From Flammeovirgaceae bacterium UBA2338 (GTDB taxonomy: Bacteria; Bacteroidota; Bacteroidia; Cytophagales; Cyclobacteriaceae), in contig DDUM01000002.1 of NCBI GenBank assembly GCA_002344795.1, forward strand, positions 650 through 64,649: a stretch of 64,000 nt of DNA. The letters are read 5' to 3'. The notes beneath the pieces are model-generated. The model was not told the DNA's origin. It searched no databases and worked only from the letters and a program-made list of their open reading frames with translations. This document shows, piece after piece, positions 29,646 to 38,817 of the stretch. Position 1 is the stretch's first letter. Each line of letters begins with the position of its first letter. Both the position numbers and the translations under genes were made by a program.

Positions 29646-31016
29646 TTAGGCTGAAATGGGCATAATTACTATCACCTCCGTCCCCTTATTCAGTACTGAT
29701 TTAATTTTGAATGTAGCTTTGTGCATTTTTAAAATGGCATCTACCAATGAAAGCCCTATGCCATGACCACTTGTTGTGATGACGTTTTTACCCCGTTGGA
29801 AAGGTTCTGTCACAATCTCAAGGTCACCAGGGGAAATACCGATGCCATTGTCACGAAGTGAAAGGGTGAGCTTATCCTTTTGGAACGATAAGGTAACATA
29901 AACTGTGTGATCGTTTGAGTATTTACAACCATTCTCAATCAGATTAGTTAGCGCTGTCTTAATTAATTGCTCATCCCCATCCATAGTAAGGTGTTGGTCA
30001 TCTAAGTCTTCACTTAGGGATATTTCTATCTTGTAATCCGAATGATGTTTTAGTAATTCTTCCCTGGCTTGCCAAAGTAATTCATCTACCCTAAGCTTTG
30101 TGAAAACTTTATCTTGTTCCTGATTGCTTGTTTGTGCCAGCAAAAGGAGTTTGTTGGCAATGCTATTCAGATTTTTTATATCTTCTAATATAGATTTAAC
30201 CGATTTTTTATATTCATTTGAAGTCCTGTCTTTCATAAGCAATACCTCCAACTGCCCGGTGATAGCTGTGAGAGGTGTGCGAAGTTCATGAGATGCATTG
30301 GCGATAAAGTTCTTCTGTGTTTTGAATGCACTCTCGAGACGGTCAAGCATTTCATTGAATGTATGTGCTAGCAGTGCTATTTCATCCTTTCCATTTCCTT
30401 CATCCACACGAAGATTCAAACTCGAAATGGAGATATCATTCACGTTGGAAACGACTCTCGAAATTGGCTTTAGCGCACGTCCAGCATATATATACCCAGC
30501 TATGGATACAACAAAAATGCTAGCACAAAAAACTATAATTAGAATTAACCTAAGGTTATGAAGTTTATTTAGGCCATAGATGTCCACTGCCCCAGTTATA
30601 ACCACAAAGCGATCGTAAACCCCAGAAAATAGAAATCCAAGAATTTCATAATCACCCTGTTTAAAACGCACTTCTTCCTCCAGCCTGATTTTGTCTAAAA
30701 GCTGATTGTTTATTTTGATTTCAAGTTGTTCGTCCGTGCTGAATAATATTTCGTTTTTAAAGTTGTAAATAATTATTTTTTCTTTTGGAAGACTGAGTGG
30801 GTTGTCGCGTTCAATTCTTCGCAAGAGGGATGCATTCACCTCTTCTACTTCAATGAGCAGCTTTGCTGTGCTTATAGCCTTATTCATCAACCGGTTATAA
30901 AAATCGTCTTGGCGATAGTCTGCTGAAGAATAGTAGATCGAGATTGAAGCGAGAGTGCTGATAACAGCCACAATCACGATGAATAGGAAGGTGAGTTTGT
31001 TTCGGATATTCATCAC
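29646..31016 (-). CDS. Sensor histidine kinase
   Basis: 456 residues. Two membrane helices (~8-30 and ~155-178) enclose a ~125-residue periplasmic sensor. A HAMP domain (~179-231) is followed by the HisKA phospho-acceptor His243 in NASHELRTPL. The ATP-binding domain has the N box (LTNLIENGCKYS), DNGIGI (G1) and GHGIGLSLV (G2). This is the CusS/ArlS-like architecture. It overlaps the response regulator gene by 4 bases, so the pair works together. The signal is unknown. Confidence 0.95.
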   Translation of the reverse strand: MMNIRNKLTFLFIVIVAVISTLASISIYYSSADYRQDDFYNRLMNKAISTAKLLIEVEEVNASLLRRIERDNPLSLPKEKIIIYNFKNEILFSTDEQLEIKINNQLLDKIRLEEEVRFKQGDYEILGFLFSGVYDRFVVITGAVDIYGLNKLHNLRLILIIVFCASIFVVSIAGYIYAGRALKPISRVVSNVNDISISSLNLRVDEGNGKDEIALLAHTFNEMLDRLESAFKTQKNFIANASHELRTPLTAITGQLEVLLMKDRTSNEYKKSVKSILEDIKNLNSIANKLLLLAQTSNQEQDKVFTKLRVDELLWQAREELLKHHSDYKIEISLSEDLDDQHLTMDGDEQLIKTALTNLIENGCKYSNDHTVYVTLSFQKDKLTLSLRDNGIGISPGDLEIVTEPFQRGKNVITTSGHGIGLSLVDAILKMHKATFKIKSVLNKGTEVIVIMPISA

Positions 31017-31702
31017 TCCTCATTGGTGAATATATAACCCATACCTACTCTGGTATGAATTAGTTTATTTGGAAATTCCTTGTCAATCTTTTTTCTTAAA
31101 ATATTGACATAGACATCGACCACATTAGTTCCTGTATCAAAATTTATATCCCATACCTTTTCTGAAATATCGATTCTGGATACCACTCGCCCTTTATTTC
31201 TCATAAAGTATTCCAACAAACTATATTCTTTAGCGGTCAGTTCAATTATTTTTCCACCTCTTATTGCTACTTTTTTATTAAGGTCTAATTCAAGGTCCGC
31301 TACTTTTAATTTATTAGCTACCTCAGAAACAGTAAATGCTCTCCGTGTAAGCGCCTTTATTCTGGCAAGGAGTTCCTTGAATTCAAATGGCTTTACAAGG
31401 TAGTCGTCAGCACCCGAGTCGAGGCCTGTCACTTTATCATCGGTAGTGCCGAGTGCTGTCAGCATGAGTATGGGTATATCCGGCTTATTACTTTTTATTT
31501 TTTTACAAAGCTCAAGCCCGTTGATATAGGGAATAATAATATCTAGTATTATAATATTGTAATCTTTCGAGAGGGCTAATTTTTCTCCAATTTGCCCGTC
31601 ATAGGCAATATCCACATCGCAATTATTTTCTTCTAGGCCCGTTTTAATAAAAGCGGAAACCTTTGGTTCATCCTCTACTACCAATACTTTTAATTTTTCC
31701 AT
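31013..31702 (-). CDS. OmpR-family response regulator
   Basis: 229 residues from MEKLKVLVVEDEPK (ATG at 31702; an earlier ATG at 31750 would add 16 residues not expected in the family). The receiver domain has the acidic pair at residues 10-12, phospho-acceptor Asp54 in IIILDIIIPY, Thr82 and Lys104 in LVKPF. The C-terminal winged helix has LTAKEYSLLEYFMRN and the VVDVYVNILRKKID recognition helix. It is the partner of the downstream-encoded kinase and should bind tandem direct repeats at target promoters. Confidence 0.96.
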   Translation of the reverse strand: MEKLKVLVVEDEPKVSAFIKTGLEENNCDVDIAYDGQIGEKLALSKDYNIIILDIIIPYINGLELCKKIKSNKPDIPILMLTALGTTDDKVTGLDSGADDYLVKPFEFKELLARIKALTRRAFTVSEVANKLKVADLELDLNKKVAIRGGKIIELTAKEYSLLEYFMRNKGRVVSRIDISEKVWDINFDTGTNVVDVYVNILRKKIDKEFPNKLIHTRVGMGYIFTNEE

Positions 31703-31787
31703 TGAGCCTGAAAGGTAATTAACGATCTGTCCAGAACTATCTTGTTCCACTGTTAATTTATCTATTTTGCATTAAATTTTTTATAAA

Positions 31788-33020
31788 ATGTTTGGTCATC
31801 GGAAGGCCGCACTTGGCTTTATTTTCGTAACGCTACTCATTGATGTGATAGGTTTTGGAATCATCATTCCGGTGATGCCCAAACTGATACAAGAACTTAC
31901 CGAAGGCACTTTGGCCCAGGCTTCCAGCTATGGTGGCTGGTTGCTTTTTGCCTATGCATTCATGCAATTTATTTGCGCCCCTATAGTTGGCAACCTCAGC
32001 GATCAGTTTGGAAGAAGACCTATTCTTTTGGCTTCCCTTTTTGGATTTGGAATTGATTATTTATTCATGGCTTTTGCTCCCACATTGGCGTGGCTTTTTC
32101 TTGGGCGTGTGGTGGCTGGAGTTATGGGAGCTAGTTTTACAACAGCTTCAGCCTATATCGCGGATGTAAGTACACCTGAAAAGCGGGCTCAGAATTTTGG
32201 GATATTGGGTGCAGCATTTGGATTGGGCTTTATCATTGGCCCTCTCATAGGTGGTCTGGTAGGTGTATATGGAACTCGCATTCCTTTTTTGGTTGCAGCC
32301 GGACTCACATTGATCAATTGGTTGTATGGATTTTTCATTTTACCAGAATCTTTGTCATCTGACAATAGGAGAACTTTTGAGTGGAGAAGAGCCAATCCGG
32401 TGGGATCTCTTATGAGTTTGAAAAGATTTCCGATAATCATGGGATTGATAGTCTCTTTGGTGTTGGTTTATATATCTGCACACGCAGTTCAAACCAATTG
32501 GTCCTACTATACAATAGAAAAATTTCAATGGGATGAGCGCATGATAGGAATTTCCTTGGCGGTTGTAGGTATTGTGTTTGCGGTTGTGCAAGGAGGATTG
32601 ATCAGGGTGATTATCCCAAAGCTGGGTCAGGAGCGAAGTGTGTATGTGGGTTTGGGCATGTATGCGTTGGGCTATTTTCTTTATGCCATTGCTACACAAA
32701 GCTGGATGATGTTCGCAATCACGGTACCCTATTGTATGGGGAGTATCGCAGGGCCTGCACTTCAGGGAATCATATCTAACCAGGTGCCTGCCAATGAACA
32801 AGGTGAGTTACAGGGAGCCCTGACCAGCTTAATGAGTGTTACGGCAATTGTTGGGCCACTATTGATGACACAAATATTTTATTTCTTTACCCGGGTGGAT
32901 GCTCCTGTTTACTTACCCGGTGCCCCAATGTTGCTCGGAGGTGTATTAACCGTGATCAGTGCTCTTTTAGCAAGAAAAAGCTTGAAGCGAAGTTTATTGT
33001 CAAAGCCTGTGACTAATTGA
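31788..33020 (+). CDS. MFS transporter, TetA/Bcr-like
   Basis: 410 residues with twelve membrane segments. [17 protein letters not shown] after segment 2 is motif A, and [29 protein letters not shown] in segments 4-5 carries the antiporter-type motif seen in TetA-like 12-TMS drug:H+ antiporters, as does [13 protein letters not shown]. It probably exports a drug or metabolite. It diverges from the two-component operon with an 85-base gap, so the response regulator could control it; this is inference. Confidence 0.9.
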   Translation: MFGHRKAALGFIFVTLLIDVIGFGIIIPVMPKLIQELTEGTLAQASSYGGWLLFAYAFMQFICAPIVGNLSDQFGRRPILLASLFGFGIDYLFMAFAPTLAWLFLGRVVAGVMGASFTTASAYIADVSTPEKRAQNFGILGAAFGLGFIIGPLIGGLVGVYGTRIPFLVAAGLTLINWLYGFFILPESLSSDNRRTFEWRRANPVGSLMSLKRFPIIMGLIVSLVLVYISAHAVQTNWSYYTIEKFQWDERMIGISLAVVGIVFAVVQGGLIRVIIPKLGQERSVYVGLGMYALGYFLYAIATQSWMMFAITVPYCMGSIAGPALQGIISNQVPANEQGELQGALTSLMSVTAIVGPLLMTQIFYFFTRVDAPVYLPGAPMLLGGVLTVISALLARKSLKRSLLSKPVTN

Positions 33021-33032
33021 TAGTGGACTTCT

Positions 33033-33692
33033 TTAACTCAGTATTGAATACATCACCAACATAACCCCATCTCTTTTCCATCTCACCCATCCTGTAGGCA
33101 CTATGCGATCAGCTAATCCTACAGTGGAGACCAGCAGCCAATCACCCTTCACGGCAATGGGTCGCAGTTGTGCGTCTGGTACTTGTGCAAGGATACTGGC
33201 ATTATCCTGCGGACTAATCCTTATTGGATTTTTGTCAACATCAATTATTTCTACGGCTACAATTTCTGTCAAATAGGTTCCCCACTCGGTGTATCCAAAT
33301 GCGTGCCTGTCTACCCACCGGGTAAGCCCGTTGGTGTTGTTGACTATCACCTCGAGCCAATTTTGAGAATATGTAAGTACACGAAAGGTAAAAATGCCAT
33401 AATCGAGCTTTAAGTGTTCTGGAACCAACCAGGGAGGGGCAGTGGCAATGTCGGTATAATGCTCACCTTTTTTGAAGGTAATGCTGTCAATTGGTTTAAA
33501 CCGATCAGGTAACACATCAAAATCCGGAGTGGCATAAAAATATAGCGATCTTCCTGGTTCAATAGTCGGGGAAGCAATACCAATGCCCAGGGGCAATACA
33601 AAATTGGGATCAAAGCGTTGTGCGTCTACCTGAATGCTATTTAACATACCAGAGAATGCGAGGAGAAGAGACAACGATCTTATGGATTTCAT
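33033..33692 (-). CDS. Exported hypothetical protein with SH3-like segments
   Basis: 219 residues from MKSIRSLSLLLAFSG (ATG 33692); signal peptide ends near VDAQ. The middle (YGIFTFRVLTYSQNWLEVIVNN, TRWVDRHAFGYTEW) and the end (NPIRISPQDNASILAQVPDAQLRPIAVKGDWLLV ... GWVRWKRDG) read like two SH3-type barrels. Layout matches the protein at 20925-21680. Function is unknown. Stops are 12 bases from the convergent MFS gene. Confidence 0.7.
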   Translation of the reverse strand: MKSIRSLSLLLAFSGMLNSIQVDAQRFDPNFVLPLGIGIASPTIEPGRSLYFYATPDFDVLPDRFKPIDSITFKKGEHYTDIATAPPWLVPEHLKLDYGIFTFRVLTYSQNWLEVIVNNTNGLTRWVDRHAFGYTEWGTYLTEIVAVEIIDVDKNPIRISPQDNASILAQVPDAQLRPIAVKGDWLLVSTVGLADRIVPTGWVRWKRDGVMLVMYSILS

Positions 33693-33733
33693 AATGGTTA
33701 AATTATAGTACAAGCTCATCTAACTAAAGTTAC

Positions 33734-34105
33734 TTATTTTTTAGTTTTGATAATCCCTTTTCTATAAAAATCCAACGCCTTGTTTAGAACCTGATTGATC
33801 ATTGCAATATCTATATCATCATTTGGATTAATCCTCATTACTTTCATTCTCTTTCGATTGCCCTTCTCAAGTAGTGGGTGACCAATTCTATTACCTTCTA
33901 CAATTCCAATATAGGGCTCATTGGTTTTCTTGTCGAGTCGTAGATAGCAAAACATTTTTCCTTTATAACAGAAAAATGGCATGGCATACTTCCATGTTGT
34001 GGAAATGTTGGAATCAAGGTTGAGGATAATTTCTCTCAGTGTTAATAAACAACTTTTATTTGGCTCGTTTTGATTGATATAAAAGTTGTCGATGACTCTT
34101 TCCAT
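33734..34105 (-). CDS. DUF1801 domain protein
   Basis: 123 residues. TTWKYAMPFFCYKGKMFCYLRLDKK and EPYIGIVEGNRIGHPLLEKGNRKRMKVMRI match the DUF1801 (YdhG-like) fold, a small α/β domain common in Bacteroidota. No catalytic role is established. It starts 10 bases downstream of the lipid-kinase gene and is probably co-transcribed. Confidence 0.85.
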   Translation of the reverse strand: MERVIDNFYINQNEPNKSCLLTLREIILNLDSNISTTWKYAMPFFCYKGKMFCYLRLDKKTNEPYIGIVEGNRIGHPLLEKGNRKRMKVMRINPNDDIDIAMINQVLNKALDFYRKGIIKTKK

Positions 34106-34115
34106 TTGTCAAATA

Positions 34116-34961
34116 CTAATAAATAAAATGAAGATGCGATGGCAATATTTCAATGACCAACTCCTTGCCTTCTAAATATTCACCGTCAACGTGTGCCTGA
34201 ATGCTAGTGCCTTTACTGAAAATTTTTATTTTATTGGACTGAAAATATTCTATGAATGATAAAGACAAGTGTTTTCCTTTTTCAATGGTTGGTAAAAACC
34301 ATAGCCGTTTTAGGACAGAGAGTTTTTTAACAAGAATGATATCCAGAACGCCATCGTTGGGCATCGCCAGTGGAGCGACATAAAAACCACCTCCATATCT
34401 TTTCCCGTTGGCAACGCTTATCATCAGGTACTTATCTTCAACCGAATGATCCCCTGATTGGATATAAAATGTACGTTCCTTATAAAAGAAAATGTGTTTT
34501 AGAATGTGAATAAAAAAAGATGTTTTCCCATTGAACTTTTTAGTGTTCAATAAACTTTTAACCACAGCACCTTCAAAACCTACCCCGACTCCATTAATAA
34601 AGAATTGATCATTACATTTCCCCACATCAATGGGTTTAGGAGTCGATTGCAAAACATATTGAATTTGATTTTCAACAGACATCTTTTTATAAAGGAGTGC
34701 GTAGAAATCATTTCCTGTCCCTCCATCAAAAAGGCTGAGTGGTTTTTTAATATCATTAAACTGGTTAACAAAGTAATTAAGGGTGCCATCTCCACCCACA
34801 ATCCACGCTTGATCAAATTGATATATGGCCTTGCCCCACTCCGTTTCCCGAAAAATCTGAGAATCGATTTTGATGTTGTTCAACAACCTTTGAATTTTAA
34901 GCGATAGCCTGATCGCTTTTCCATTACCAGCCATTGAATTCGTTACTATTGCGATCCTCAT
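34116..34961 (-). CDS. Diacylglycerol/lipid kinase family protein
   Basis: 281 residues with a DAGK catalytic domain: GGDGT at 56-60 is the nucleotide-binding motif and FDGGTGNDFYALL at 79-90 the second conserved loop. GVGVGFEG and ISVANGKRYGGGFYVAPLA are typical of the YegS/DgkB C-terminal β-sandwich domain. It likely phosphorylates a lipid or sphingoid base; the substrate is undetermined. Confidence 0.93.
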   Translation of the reverse strand: MRIAIVTNSMAGNGKAIRLSLKIQRLLNNIKIDSQIFRETEWGKAIYQFDQAWIVGGDGTLNYFVNQFNDIKKPLSLFDGGTGNDFYALLYKKMSVENQIQYVLQSTPKPIDVGKCNDQFFINGVGVGFEGAVVKSLLNTKKFNGKTSFFIHILKHIFFYKERTFYIQSGDHSVEDKYLMISVANGKRYGGGFYVAPLAMPNDGVLDIILVKKLSVLKRLWFLPTIEKGKHLSLSFIEYFQSNKIKIFSKGTSIQAHVDGEYLEGKELVIEILPSHLHFIY

Positions 34962-35107
34962 AGAAAAAGCAGCTTTATGGATTTGAATTCACAACCAATT
35001 GATCCTGATGCATACGACTGCCTTAAACTTAGTCAAATTACCATTTACCTATAACCGTTTTTTAGCCAACTCCTTTTTTACTAGTTTTATCCAATACCTA
35101 AACAACT

Positions 35108-36760
35108 ATGAACACAAAATACCTAAACCCACTTATTGTATTAAGTTTTGCAGTCTTGTTCTCAATGTGTAGTAGCCCTCAGCCTACTGAAAAGATAGCA
35201 TCAGGATCGACTTATGAAGAGTTAGTGCAGTTTTTTAATGACTGGCGTGAATTTGAATCACCTGAAATAATAGATGGAGTACCAGATTATTCTTTGGCTT
35301 CAATGAAAAAGCAATATGCTGAACTAATAACCTGGCAGGATAGGCTTAATAACTTTGACACCACAGGATGGCCAATTAAACATCAAATAGACTGGTATTT
35401 GATTTGGGCGGAAATGAATGGACTTGATTTTGCGCATCGCGTGAAACAACCCTGGTCTCGGGATCCTGCATTTTATGTGTGGTTTTATCCTTACCCAACG
35501 GATGTGCCAGAGCGTGAAGGGCCTAATATGTTTGGTGCCGTGGAATTGCCAAAATACAAGCAGCCCTTGTCTGCGGAAGACGCAGCAGAAATCACAACAC
35601 GTTTCAAAATGGCACCAGCGGTATTTGAAACTGCAAAGGTTAATCTTACTGGTAATGGAAAGGACTTGTGGGTATTGGGAACCCGATCAATTCGTGAGCA
35701 AAGTGGTGAGTTTGCATCGTTTGCTGAAAAAGTGAAAGATTCTTTTCCAGAGCTGGCTGCTGCGGCATTGGAAGCCAAAGAAGCCTCGGATCAATTGGCT
35801 GTGTGGTTAGACGAACAAGCGCCATTAAAAACGGGCACATCGGGTGTAGGAAAGGAAAACTATACCTGGAACCTTAAGAATGTACACTTGCTTCCATACA
35901 CCTGGGAGGATGAAGTACTGTTGATGGATCGCGAGTTGAAGCGTTCTCATGCTGCTTTGAGGTTTGAGGAACACCAAAACAGGAACCTGCCTAAATTGGA
36001 AAAGGCCAGCAATCCACAACAGTTTGATAAGATGCTGGAAGACGCACATGTGGAGTTGATGAAATTTTACAAGGATCAGGAAATTATTACGATAAAGGAT
36101 TATATGGAGCCGGCCATGCGTGAACAGATCATGGAGTTTGTACCAGCTGAAGGAATCCGTGGTTTCTTTCATGAAATACATTACCGCGATCCAATGCCAT
36201 TGAACTGTCATTTCTTTCACTGGATTGAGCTCGCACGTATTAGAGAAGAGCCTAATGAGAGCCCCATCAGAAAGCACGCTTCGCTTTATAACATATTCGA
36301 TGCACGATCTGAAGGAATGGCAACAGCCATGGAAGAGTTGATGATGAATGCGGGCTTATATAAAAACAGACCACGTGGGCGTGAGTTGGTTTATATTATG
36401 CTGGCACAACGTGCAGCACGTGGACTCGGTGGTTTATATCAGCATGGTTTGGAAATGGATTTTGAGGAATCAACAAAATATGCTTCGAAGTGGGTGCCAT
36501 GGGGACTACTGCCTGCGGATGGAGGAACCATCCAACATGAAGAGCATTTCTATTTGCAACAACCTGCTTATGGCACGAGTTACGTAATCGGAAAATTGGA
36601 GATTGACAAATTGATTGCCGAATACGCGCGTCAACGAGAAGGAAATTTTGTGATGAAGGAATTTATGGATGAGTTCAGTCGTGTAGGCGAGATTCCGATA
36701 TCACTGGTGTATTGGCAAATGACAGGCGACAAATCCATGTTAAATGAGGTATTGAAGTAA
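35108..36760 (+). CDS. Exported DUF885-like protein without the usual HExxH zinc motif
   Basis: 550 residues with a signal/lipoprotein-type start (LSFAVLFSMCSS, although Met before Cys is not a standard lipobox). The overall length, helical content and the C-terminal FDARSEGMATAMEELMM and QPAYGTSYVIGKLEI segments resemble DUF885 proteins, which are putative zinc peptidases. The position where family members have HEGIPGHH instead reads YRDPMPLNCHFFHWIELA, with no HExxH. So it may be an inactive or differently acting relative. It begins a pair with the amidase gene 38 bases downstream. Confidence 0.65.
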   Translation: MNTKYLNPLIVLSFAVLFSMCSSPQPTEKIASGSTYEELVQFFNDWREFESPEIIDGVPDYSLASMKKQYAELITWQDRLNNFDTTGWPIKHQIDWYLIWAEMNGLDFAHRVKQPWSRDPAFYVWFYPYPTDVPEREGPNMFGAVELPKYKQPLSAEDAAEITTRFKMAPAVFETAKVNLTGNGKDLWVLGTRSIREQSGEFASFAEKVKDSFPELAAAALEAKEASDQLAVWLDEQAPLKTGTSGVGKENYTWNLKNVHLLPYTWEDEVLLMDRELKRSHAALRFEEHQNRNLPKLEKASNPQQFDKMLEDAHVELMKFYKDQEIITIKDYMEPAMREQIMEFVPAEGIRGFFHEIHYRDPMPLNCHFFHWIELARIREEPNESPIRKHASLYNIFDARSEGMATAMEELMMNAGLYKNRPRGRELVYIMLAQRAARGLGGLYQHGLEMDFEESTKYASKWVPWGLLPADGGTIQHEEHFYLQQPAYGTSYVIGKLEIDKLIAEYARQREGNFVMKEFMDEFSRVGEIPISLVYWQMTGDKSMLNEVLK

Positions 36761-36798
36761 GGATTTTATAGGATTAGTTAATTCATTTTGATCTGACC

Positions 36799-38322
36799 AT
36801 GAAATACTTCTCTCTGTTGTTGCTTCTTATGTTTTCTTGTTCATCATCTGAGAACAAAAAATTATTTGACATTGATGAACTTACGGTTGAAAACATTCAT
36901 GCTGCGTTTCGATCGGGGGATTTGAGCAGTGAACAATTGGTCAAGCAGTATATTAAACGGATTGAAACTTATGACCAATCCACGGGGCTTAATTCTATCC
37001 TATTGATCAATCCGGAAGCGATTACTATTGCGAGGGCATTGGATGAAGAATTTAAAACATCGGGAGTACTTCGTCCATTGCATGGTATTCCACTCATTGT
37101 AAAAGATAATTTCAATACCAGTGGACTTCAAACCACTGCAGGGTCGGTAGCGCTGAAAGGCTTTATACCCAAAGAAGATGCTTACCAAATTAAGAAACTG
37201 GTCGAAGCAGGTGCGGTAGTGCTTGCGAAATCCAACATGGCGGAGTGGGCGTTTACACCGATGCATACGCAAAGTAGCATGGGTGGTGAAACGTTGAATC
37301 CTTATAACCTGGGTCATGTGCCTGCCGGCTCGAGTGGAGGGACTGGCGCTGCCGTAGCCAGCAACTTTGGAACAATTGGCGTGGGATCTGATACAGGTAA
37401 TTCCATCCGTGGGCCCTCTTCACACAATTGTCTGGTGGGATTCCGTACTACTTTAGGGCTTACCAGCCGCGAAGGCATTGTTCCGCTTTATTTAAGAAAT
37501 GATGTAGGGGGTCCGATGTGCAGAACCGTGGAAGATGCAACACGCATGTTACAAGTTATTGCGGGATACGACCCTAACGACCCAATTACAAAGCACAGTG
37601 AGGGCAAGGTACCTGCCAACTATCTGACTTATTTGGATAAAAATGGGTTGAAGGGAGCCCGAATTGGTGTGTTGAGACAATTAATGGAGGATGTACATCC
37701 GGAAGTAAACCAATTATTTGATGAAGCCATTCGAGATATGATTGCACATGGAGCGGAAATTGTTGATCCACTCGTTGTCGGGAATTTTGATTCACTTCGT
37801 GCACACCAGTGGTGTGGTGGATTTAAAAATGATATTGCCAATTATCTGTCCACTTATGTGCATTGGGACTCGCTTCAAAACATCGATGACATCATCGCTT
37901 ATGGCCATAATTCGGAATTAGTAAAAAACAGATTGATAGCGCAACGGGATCGTGTTGGTCGTGGTGGATCGGTAACAACACCTTGTGCCGATGCCTATAC
38001 AGATGAATTGAGAATTGCTTTTCGCAATGCCATAGAATCGGAAATGGACAGGTTGAAACTCGATGCCATCATTTATCCCACCTGGAATTATCCGCCCGCA
38101 AAAATTGGGGATGACGAAGGATACAAAGGCGACAACAGTCAGGTGATCGCTCCCCACACCGGACAACCGGCCTTTACCATTCCTATGGGATTTACTGAAA
38201 ATAATTTACCTGCAGGAATTCAGTTTCTGGGGCGTATGTTTGATGAACCTACGTTGATCAAGCTGACCTTCAGTTACGAGCAAGCAACACACCACAGAAA
38301 GAAACCCAATTTAGTTCAATAG
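36799..38322 (+). CDS. Amidase-signature hydrolase, putative lipoprotein
   Basis: 507 residues. Cys14 in LLMFSCSSSE is a plausible lipid anchor. The amidase-signature triad is visible: Lys102 in PLIVKDNFNTSG, the cis-Ser in PAGSSGGTGAAVA (Ser178/179), and the nucleophile Ser202 in GSDTGNSIRGPS. The usual GGS is GNS here, a known variant. It hydrolyses amides, substrate unknown. Its last 7 bases overlap the end of the convergent asparaginase-like gene. Confidence 0.9.
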   Translation: MKYFSLLLLLMFSCSSSENKKLFDIDELTVENIHAAFRSGDLSSEQLVKQYIKRIETYDQSTGLNSILLINPEAITIARALDEEFKTSGVLRPLHGIPLIVKDNFNTSGLQTTAGSVALKGFIPKEDAYQIKKLVEAGAVVLAKSNMAEWAFTPMHTQSSMGGETLNPYNLGHVPAGSSGGTGAAVASNFGTIGVGSDTGNSIRGPSSHNCLVGFRTTLGLTSREGIVPLYLRNDVGGPMCRTVEDATRMLQVIAGYDPNDPITKHSEGKVPANYLTYLDKNGLKGARIGVLRQLMEDVHPEVNQLFDEAIRDMIAHGAEIVDPLVVGNFDSLRAHQWCGGFKNDIANYLSTYVHWDSLQNIDDIIAYGHNSELVKNRLIAQRDRVGRGGSVTTPCADAYTDELRIAFRNAIESEMDRLKLDAIIYPTWNYPPAKIGDDEGYKGDNSQVIAPHTGQPAFTIPMGFTENNLPAGIQFLGRMFDEPTLIKLTFSYEQATHHRKKPNLVQ

Positions 38323-38801
38323 TATTTTCCTGTATCCAGGTTTCTCTTTATCTCATTGAATGGTTTTACAACCCCGTGCATTGCAATGTAAGTACCTTCA
38401 TCCAAAAGGTTGGCGGCAGCAATGGCGCATCCAATGTTGATGGGTGCATCAGAGTTGCTAAACTGTTCTGGACGCATAGCCCCCGTGATGATGATAAGTT
38501 TATTTTTTACCTGGTCGGATAAGTAGGAAGCTGTTTCCATCATGGTGTCGGAGCCATGAGTTATTATAATTTTATCTACAGATTGTTCATTGATTAATAC
38601 TGCAAGCTTCCTCCTGTCGGCATCAGTGATCTCGAGACTATCTTTTTGAAATGCGGTTAATATCTCATATTCAAATGAAGGGTTGAGTTTTGCCAGTACT
38701 CGCGTTGTGGCAGGTTCACCAAATTCAAAGGCCCATCCTTTGGTGGTGTGCGGGTAATCTTTGTCTATCGTACCTCCTGTTTGGATAAAGATAATTTTCA
38801 T
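38316..38801 (-). CDS. Single-domain asparaginase-like protein
   Basis: 161 residues, about half of a typical L-asparaginase (~330). It matches the N-terminal catalytic domain: IQTGGTIDK with the nucleophile Thr11, ITHGSDTMMETA at 81-90, ITGAMRPEQFSNSDAP, and Lys152 in NEIKRNLD near the end. The residue equal to the second catalytic Thr is Ser84 (HGSD rather than HGTD). The C-terminal dimer-completing domain is absent. Short asparaginase-domain proteins are known in Bacteroidota; activity is uncertain. It lies 17 bases downstream of the amidohydrolase. Confidence 0.82.
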   Translation of the reverse strand: MKIIFIQTGGTIDKDYPHTTKGWAFEFGEPATTRVLAKLNPSFEYEILTAFQKDSLEITDADRRKLAVLINEQSVDKIIITHGSDTMMETASYLSDQVKNKLIIITGAMRPEQFSNSDAPINIGCAIAAANLLDEGTYIAMHGVVKPFNEIKRNLDTGKYY

Positions 38802-38817
38802 AAAACCGAAGCTTAGA

